Assembly: GCA_963787485.1 (NCBI GenBank)
Contig: CAWBDF010000007.1
Location: 682,001-746,000 of the forward strand
Length of the DNA stretch: 64,000 nucleotides
Source of the DNA: Bog-473 sp963787485
Lineage (GTDB): Bacteria; Actinomycetota; Acidimicrobiia; Acidimicrobiales; RAAP-2
Direction of reading: 5' to 3'
The position numbers were made by a program, and so were the translations under genes. Below the pieces are notes generated by a model, which was given only the letters and a program-made list of their open reading frames with translations, was not told the origin of the DNA and made no database searches. This document shows, piece by piece, positions 59,755-64,000 of this stretch (positions within the stretch are counted from its first letter, which is position 1; every line of letters begins with the position of its first letter).

Positions 59755-60945
59755 ATGCCGGACGCGCCGGTTCCCGACGAACCGAGTCCCGACGCACGGC
59801 CCGACGTTGGCCTGACCACGATCGCTCGGGAATGGGCACGGATCGGCTGCACCGGATTCGGTGGCCCCCCAACGCACATCGCCATGCTGCGCGCGCTCAC
59901 CGTCCAACGGGAGGGCTGGATACACGAGACCGAGTTCGAGGACGCCATCGCCGCTACCAACCTTCTCCCGGGACCAGCCTCCACCCAGCTGGCCATCTTC
60001 TGTGCCTGGAGGCTGCGCGGCACGGCCGGGGCTGTGGTGGGCGGCGCCTGCTTCATCGTCCCCGGCTTGGTCGCCATCATCGCTCTATCGGCGTTGTTCT
60101 TAGCTTCGAATCCGCCGGCATGGGTGAAGGGAGCCGCGCTCGGATCGGGCGCCGCGGTGGCGCCGGTGGCGCTCAGCGCTGCGCTCGGGCTGGCCCCGGC
60201 CAGCTGGCGGCGCGCCGGCGCGCTGCGAAGCCGCCGGGTGCGCTGGGCGGTGTTCGCTACTGGCGGCGCGCTGGCCGCAGCCACCGTGGGTGAGTTCCTG
60301 GTCCTGGTACTCGTGGTGTGCGGCCTGATCGAGGTCGCCCTCTCGGGGCGGCTCCGGCCACCCCGACACCTGCAGGCATTCGTGGCGGCTCCTCTTGGCG
60401 TCGTGGCCGTGGGCGGGTTGGGTGCGCTGGCCTGGGTCGCCTTCAAAGTCGGCGCCCTCTCCTTCGGGGGAGGCTTCGTGATCATCCCGCTCATGCAAGC
60501 CGACGCCGTGCACCACTACCACTGGATGAGTGAGACCCAGTTCCTCAACGCCGTCGCCCTCGGGCAGATCACTCCGGGTCCGGTCGTCCAGACCGTCTCG
60601 GCAGTGGGGTACGCGGCGGCCGGCGTGGGTGGCTCGCTGCTCGCTGCGCTGGTCGCCTTCGCACCGTCCTTCGCCTTTGTGCTCGGCGGCGCGCGCCACT
60701 TCGGCACTCTGCGCGCCAACGCCACCGCCCAGGCCTTCTTGAACGGGGCCGGTCCGGCGGCCATCGGCGCCATCGCCGGCGCCTCGGTGACGTTGGCGCT
60801 GTCCATCTCCCAGGCCTGGCAGATCGTCCTCCTGGCGGGGGCCTTCGTGGCCATCGTCGGGCTGCGGCGCAGCGTGGTGCTCACCCTCCTCGCCGCCGGC
60901 GCGATCGGTGCGATCGGCGCCGCCATCGGATTGCCTGTCGGGTGA
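59755..60945 (+). CDS. chrA: Chromate transporter family protein (ChrA)
   Basis: Polytopic transporter of 396 residues with two homologous halves, as in long-chain CHR proteins. The first half has IGCTGFGGPPTHIAMLRALT and AATNLLPGPASTQLAIFCAW; the second VGALSFGGGFVIIPLMQADA and VALGQITPGPVVQTVSAVGY. G-F-G-G-P and P-G-P motifs are family hallmarks. Known members export chromate with proton exchange; many homologues have unknown substrates. The ATG at 59755 lies 40 nt after the tandem repeats. Confidence 0.88.
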   Translation: MPDAPVPDEPSPDARPDVGLTTIAREWARIGCTGFGGPPTHIAMLRALTVQREGWIHETEFEDAIAATNLLPGPASTQLAIFCAWRLRGTAGAVVGGACFIVPGLVAIIALSALFLASNPPAWVKGAALGSGAAVAPVALSAALGLAPASWRRAGALRSRRVRWAVFATGGALAAATVGEFLVLVLVVCGLIEVALSGRLRPPRHLQAFVAAPLGVVAVGGLGALAWVAFKVGALSFGGGFVIIPLMQADAVHHYHWMSETQFLNAVALGQITPGPVVQTVSAVGYAAAGVGGSLLAALVAFAPSFAFVLGGARHFGTLRANATAQAFLNGAGPAAIGAIAGASVTLALSISQAWQIVLLAGAFVAIVGLRRSVVLTLLAAGAIGAIGAAIGLPVG

Positions 60946-60973
60946 CGGGTGGCCCGTTTGCAAGGATGGACTC

Positions 60974-61927
60974 GTGAGCGGCGACGGCGGGTACCCCGGC
61001 GCACCCCCGGGGTGGTATCCGGACCCGGCCGGTGAACCCGGAAAACGATGGTGGGACGGATACGCCTGGACCGAGGCGACCGTGGTGCCGCAGCCTCCCC
61101 CTCCCCCACCGCCTGCTCCCCACTGGACGGCGCCGGCTCCCACGGTTCCTCCACCACCGCCGCCACCGGGCCCTCCCTCGTGGCCCGCCACGACGCCGGC
61201 GCACCGCCTGGCCGGGCCGGATCCGTGGGCGGCGGCGGCGGTGCGGCTCGACGTGCACAACGCGGCCGCGACCGTCGAACGAGAGATGCGGATGTTCACC
61301 GTCGGTCGCGTGGCCGTGGCCCTTCCCGCCGCGTGTTCCATCGCCAACCTGATCATCAATCGGGTGAACTCGGACCGTTGGCTGGCCTACGGGCACCAGG
61401 TGCGGCTCGTGTGGCACGACGCGCAGAACCACATCACGCCGCCTCCCTACACGGGACCCCGCGGCTTCACCCCGCTCAACCTGCTGGTGTCGTTGGTCTC
61501 CGTTGTGGCCGCGATCGTGGCGTTGATCTGGCAACACCGGGCCGCCTCGGCCGGCCGTGCCTTGGGCATCCCGTCCAACCAGTCGCCGGCGTGGGGCGTG
61601 GGCTCGTGGTTCGTCCCGATCGTGAATCTCTGGATTCCCTACCTCGCCGTACGGGACTGCCTCCCCCCGGAGGACACCCATCGGCGCCTCGTCCTGCACT
61701 GGTGGCTCACCTGGCTGGCCGCGGGTCTCGTGGGCGCCGCGGCCGGCATCAGCGCCCTGTTCTCGAGCGGGACCGCTCTGGCCCTGTCCATCCCGGCCGT
61801 CGCGGCCGACCTGGCCGTGATCGCCTGGGCACCACGCATCGTGTCGGCGATCGCCACCAGCCACCGCTCCGGCATGGACGCGCTGGCTCACGAGATGGGC
61901 GTCCCTGTGCCCGCACCTTCGCCATAG
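60974..61927 (+). CDS. DUF2510/DUF4328 membrane protein
   Basis: A 317-residue protein. The N-terminus has the DUF2510 motif PPGWYPDPAGEPGKRWWDGY with AWT, followed by long proline tracts (PQPPPPPPPAP, PPPPPPPGPP) and a C-terminal DUF4328-type membrane domain with about four to five helices, including GSWFVPIVNLWIPYLAVRDC. Function is unknown. The GTG at 60974 has AAGGA 8 nt upstream. Confidence 0.8.
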   Translation: MSGDGGYPGAPPGWYPDPAGEPGKRWWDGYAWTEATVVPQPPPPPPPAPHWTAPAPTVPPPPPPPGPPSWPATTPAHRLAGPDPWAAAAVRLDVHNAAATVEREMRMFTVGRVAVALPAACSIANLIINRVNSDRWLAYGHQVRLVWHDAQNHITPPPYTGPRGFTPLNLLVSLVSVVAAIVALIWQHRAASAGRALGIPSNQSPAWGVGSWFVPIVNLWIPYLAVRDCLPPEDTHRRLVLHWWLTWLAAGLVGAAAGISALFSSGTALALSIPAVAADLAVIAWAPRIVSAIATSHRSGMDALAHEMGVPVPAPSP

Positions 61928-61934
61928 CCCACAA

Positions 61935-61978
61935 GTTCACTCGCAGATCCCTCTCCTGTAGCCGGGCGTTCATTTCAC
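61935..61978 (+). promoter_or_regulatory. Candidate PHO box upstream of pstB
   Basis: GTTCACTCGCA (61935-61945) and GTTCATTTCAC (61968-61978) resemble the 11-bp direct-repeat units bound by actinobacterial PhoP/RegX3-type regulators (GTTCAYYYRCC-like). They are 33 bp apart, three helical units of 11 bp, and end 5 nt before the -10 box. The two intermediate 11-mers are not good matches. Phosphate-starvation control is inferred. Confidence 0.5.
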
Positions 61979-61983
61979 CTCGC

Positions 61984-61989
61984 TACGGT
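61984..61989 (+). promoter_or_regulatory. -10 box of a leaderless pstB transcript
   Basis: TACGGT, 7 nt, then the GTG at 61997. The candidate PHO box occupies the -35 region. Confidence 0.6.
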
Positions 61990-61996
61990 CCTGGCA

Positions 61997-62857
61997 GTGG
62001 CAGAAGAAGAGATCCGCATTGCTCGTAACGATCGGGTTGCGATGCAGACACAGTCCGATTTCGACACCGCCCTGCAAGCGCTCGACCCCGACGCCGCCCG
62101 CCCCGAGACGGTGATGGAGTCTTTCAAGCTGACCCTGGGTTTCTCGGGCCGGACCGTCCTCGAGGACATCAATGTCTCAATCAAGCGTGGACTTATCACC
62201 GCGCTCATTGGGCCGACCGGCTCGGGCAAGTCCACCTTCCTCCGGACGTTGAACCGGATGAACGACCGCGTGCCCGGGTTCACCCGGCAGGGTGACATCA
62301 ACCTCGACGACGAGAGCCTCTGGGCGTCGCACGTCGACCTCCTGACGCTGCGCCGGCGGGTGGGCATGCTCTTCCAACGTCCGAACCCGTTTCCCATGTC
62401 GATCCGCGACAACGTGGTGGCCGGGGTGAAGGCCCACCGCATCGCCAAGGGCAAGCAGCTCGACGTGGTGTGCGAGCGGCGGCTGACCGAGGTGGGCCTG
62501 TGGGACGCCGTGAAGGACCGCCTCAACGACTCCCCCTTCCGGCTCTCGGGCGGCCAGCAGCAGCTGCTCTGCCTCGCCCGCGCCCTGGCGGTCGGGCCCG
62601 AGGTCCTCCTCCTCGACGAGCCGACGTCCGCCCTCGACCCGATTACGACCGAGTCGATCGAGGCCTTGTTGAAGACCTTGGCGCCCGCGCTGACTTTGAT
62701 CGTCGTGACGCACAACCTCGGCCAGGCGATGCGGGTCTCGCACCACACGATGTTCTTCTACCAAGCGCGACTCACCGAGTACGGACCGACGGAGCAACTG
62801 TTCAGCAAACCCCAGCATCCCGACACCGAGCGGTACGTCACGGGTCGGATGGGATAG
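61997..62857 (+). CDS. pstB: Phosphate ABC transporter ATP-binding protein
   Basis: ATPase of the high-affinity Pst phosphate importer. The 286-residue protein has Walker A LIGPTGSGKSTFLRTLNRMN (residues 71-90), the Q-loop RRVGMLFQRPNPFPMSI, signature FRLSGGQQQLLCLARALAVG, Walker B VLLLDEPTSALDPITTESIE and the switch TLIVVTHNLGQAMRVSHHTM. The N-R-M-N after Walker A and R-P-N-P-F-P-M-S after the Q-loop are PstB hallmarks. About 40 residues precede the usual N-terminus; they are supported by the -10 box but an ATG at residue 40 would give the standard size. It precedes pstS, unlike the usual pstSCAB order. Confidence 0.93.
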   Translation: MAEEEIRIARNDRVAMQTQSDFDTALQALDPDAARPETVMESFKLTLGFSGRTVLEDINVSIKRGLITALIGPTGSGKSTFLRTLNRMNDRVPGFTRQGDINLDDESLWASHVDLLTLRRRVGMLFQRPNPFPMSIRDNVVAGVKAHRIAKGKQLDVVCERRLTEVGLWDAVKDRLNDSPFRLSGGQQQLLCLARALAVGPEVLLLDEPTSALDPITTESIEALLKTLAPALTLIVVTHNLGQAMRVSHHTMFFYQARLTEYGPTEQLFSKPQHPDTERYVTGRMG

Positions 62858-62957
62858 AGAGCGGCCCGGTGCGGCAGCCTCGGTTCGGCCGGCAGAGCGT
62901 CGTCGTGCCCGGCATGGGCGCTCCGGATCCGACACATCGACACACCAACCCACACGG

Positions 62958-62999
62958 CAACACCCAGACACCAACACCCAGACACCAACACCCAGACAC
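62958..62999. repeat. Three perfect 14-bp direct repeats before pstS
   Basis: CAACACCCAGACAC occurs three times without change, ending 1 nt before the AGGAGAG Shine-Dalgarno of pstS. The tract is rich in C and A and almost free of G and T, so its RNA would be unstructured. Confidence 0.95.
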
Positions 63000-63012
63000 A
63001 AGGAGAGAACCT

Positions 63013-64000
63013 GTGAAGACATCCATGCGCGCGACACGCCTCTGGGGCGGGGTGCTCATCGCGGTGACGTCGGGGCTGGCCCTCGGCTCAGCCGCGCTCG
63101 CCTCGCCAGCGTCTGCCGCCGTCAAGCTGCCGAGCAGCGGCGTGGAGAAGCCGGCGGGGGGCACGGTCACCGAGACCGGCAGCACCCTGCTCTACCCCCT
63201 CTTCAACCTGTGGGCGAGTGGCTACGACGAGCAGTACCCGAGCACCACCGTCCAAACGGCGGGCACCGGTTCGGGCACCGGGATCTCCGAGGCGGAGAAC
63301 GGCACGACCGACATCGGCGCCTCCGACGCCTACCTGTCGCCCAGCGTGACGGCCTCGAGCCCGCACCTCAAGAACATCCCGCTGGCCATCTCGGCCCAGC
63401 TGGTGGCCTACAACATCCCGGGTGTCACGGCACACCTGAAGCTGAACGGCAAGGTGCTCTCGGCGATCTACCAGGGTCAGATCACGAAGTGGAACGACTC
63501 GCAGATCGCCAGCGCCAACCCCGGGATCACGCTCCCGGCGACTCCGATCGTGACGCTGCACCGCTCCGACAGCAGCGGTGACACCTTCCTGTTCACCAGC
63601 TACCTGTCCAAGGCCGACGCCTCGGGGTGGGGCACCAAGATCGGCTACAACACGACGGTGCCGTGGCCGAACGCGCCGGGCGCCCTGGGCGAGACCGGCA
63701 ACTCGGGCATGGTGTCGGGCTGCAAGGCCACGGTGGGCTGCGTCGCGTACATTGGCATCAGCTACCAGACGCAGGTGCTGCAGGCCGGCCTGTTCTACGC
63801 CGCCCTGGGGAACGCCAAGGGCCAATACGTCCAGCCCACCGCCGCGGCGATTCAGACCGAGGCGGCCTACTTCATCAAGAAGACCCCGGCGAACGGCACG
63901 ATCTCGTTGATCTACGGCGCGGCCAACGGCGGCTACCCGATCGTCAACTACGAGTACGCCATCGTCTCGAACAGCCAGGCCTCCTCCACGGCGGCCAAGA
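63013..64000 (+). CDS. pstS: Phosphate-binding protein PstS (3' end beyond window)
   Basis: Secreted phosphate receptor of the Pst importer. The GTG at 63013 with AGGAGAG upstream opens VKTSMRATRLWGGVLIAVTS, a Sec signal peptide ending near SPASAA without a lipobox. The mature part shows VTETGSTLLYPLFNLWASGY (phosphate-binding T-G-S-T), TVQTAGTGSGTGISEAENGT, TDIGASDAYLS, HRSDSSGDTFLFTSYLSKAD (R-S-D-x-S-G-x-T) and GNSGMVSGCKATVGCVAYIG. 329 codons are in the window. The lack of a lipobox is unusual for a Gram-positive PstS, so the protein may be released or otherwise held in the envelope. Confidence 0.93.
   Translation, partial: MKTSMRATRLWGGVLIAVTSGLALGSAALASPASAAVKLPSSGVEKPAGGTVTETGSTLLYPLFNLWASGYDEQYPSTTVQTAGTGSGTGISEAENGTTDIGASDAYLSPSVTASSPHLKNIPLAISAQLVAYNIPGVTAHLKLNGKVLSAIYQGQITKWNDSQIASANPGITLPATPIVTLHRSDSSGDTFLFTSYLSKADASGWGTKIGYNTTVPWPNAPGALGETGNSGMVSGCKATVGCVAYIGISYQTQVLQAGLFYAALGNAKGQYVQPTAAAIQTEAAYFIKKTPANGTISLIYGAANGGYPIVNYEYAIVSNSQASSTAAK

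Noticed and set aside
62958..62999. CRISPR or iteron-type origin
   Set aside because: Only three 14-bp units, no spacers, no AT-rich region or replication gene; it lies in the pstS leader.

Overview
The window is dense, GC-rich chromosomal DNA of an actinobacterium, probably of the Acidimicrobiia type (an inference). Supporting signs are a NusG with a long acidic N-terminal arm, a MarP-type CvpA/trypsin protease, an MptB-type mannosyltransferase, a C-terminal acyl-CoA carboxylase epsilon-like peptide, DUF2510/DUF4328 and DUF4031 proteins, many GTG starts, and many start codons lying 6-8 nt after a TANNNT -10 box (leaderless transcripts). I see no phage, transposon or CRISPR array. The left edge cuts fusA and the right edge cuts pstS.

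Layout. 1-3014 (minus): the str operon rpsL-rpsG-fusA with its promoter. 3076-15746: a metabolic block lying between rpsL and rpoC. It holds an acyl-CoA carboxylase beta chain (with a one-base frameshift) and epsilon-like subunit, a DUF4031 protein, ethylmalonyl-CoA mutase, an S51-like protein lacking its serine, two cyclophilins, aspartokinase, a SixA-like phosphatase, thiolase, crotonyl-CoA carboxylase/reductase, an epimerase and an anchored beta-propeller protein. 15783-28471 (minus): the transcription/translation block tRNA-Thr, tRNA-Met, rpmG, tRNA-Trp, secE, nusG, rplK, rplA, L10 leader, rplJ, rplL, rpoB, rpoC. 28579-36000: a GNAT, MptB-like transferase, tRNA-Tyr, YajQ, GtrA-like protein, citrate synthase, an unknown membrane protein and UDP-sulfoquinovose synthase. 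36132-46447: recC-recB-recD and rmuC. 46567-51160: phoU, asd, recR (with a one-base frameshift), dnaX and SRP RNA. 51297-53876: two tRNA-Ser genes bracketing a repeat-rich acidic membrane protein and tadA. 53990-61927: envelope and accessory genes (GH15 trehalase/glucoamylase, MarP-like protease, Asp-box lipoprotein, zinc-ribbon membrane protein, ChrA, DUF4328). 61935-64000: phosphate uptake, pstB and pstS.

How the genes work together. Thiolase, Ccr, epimerase, ethylmalonyl-CoA mutase and propionyl-CoA carboxylase are five activities of the ethylmalonyl-CoA route of acetyl-CoA assimilation, and citrate synthase lies 20 kb away. Aspartokinase and aspartate-semialdehyde dehydrogenase are the first two steps of the aspartate family pathway. 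RecBCD, RecR, RmuC and DnaX form a DNA repair and replication region. PhoU, PstB and PstS belong to phosphate sensing and uptake.

The most useful second looks are the ethylmalonyl-CoA gene block splitting the rpoBC-str order, the recurrent leaderless promoter geometry that fixes many starts, two single-G insertions breaking pccB and recR, the six-copy YDP repeat membrane protein between two tRNA-Ser genes, a seven-fold Cys-pair/Asp-box lipoprotein, and a 29-bp hairpin tandem repeat before chrA.
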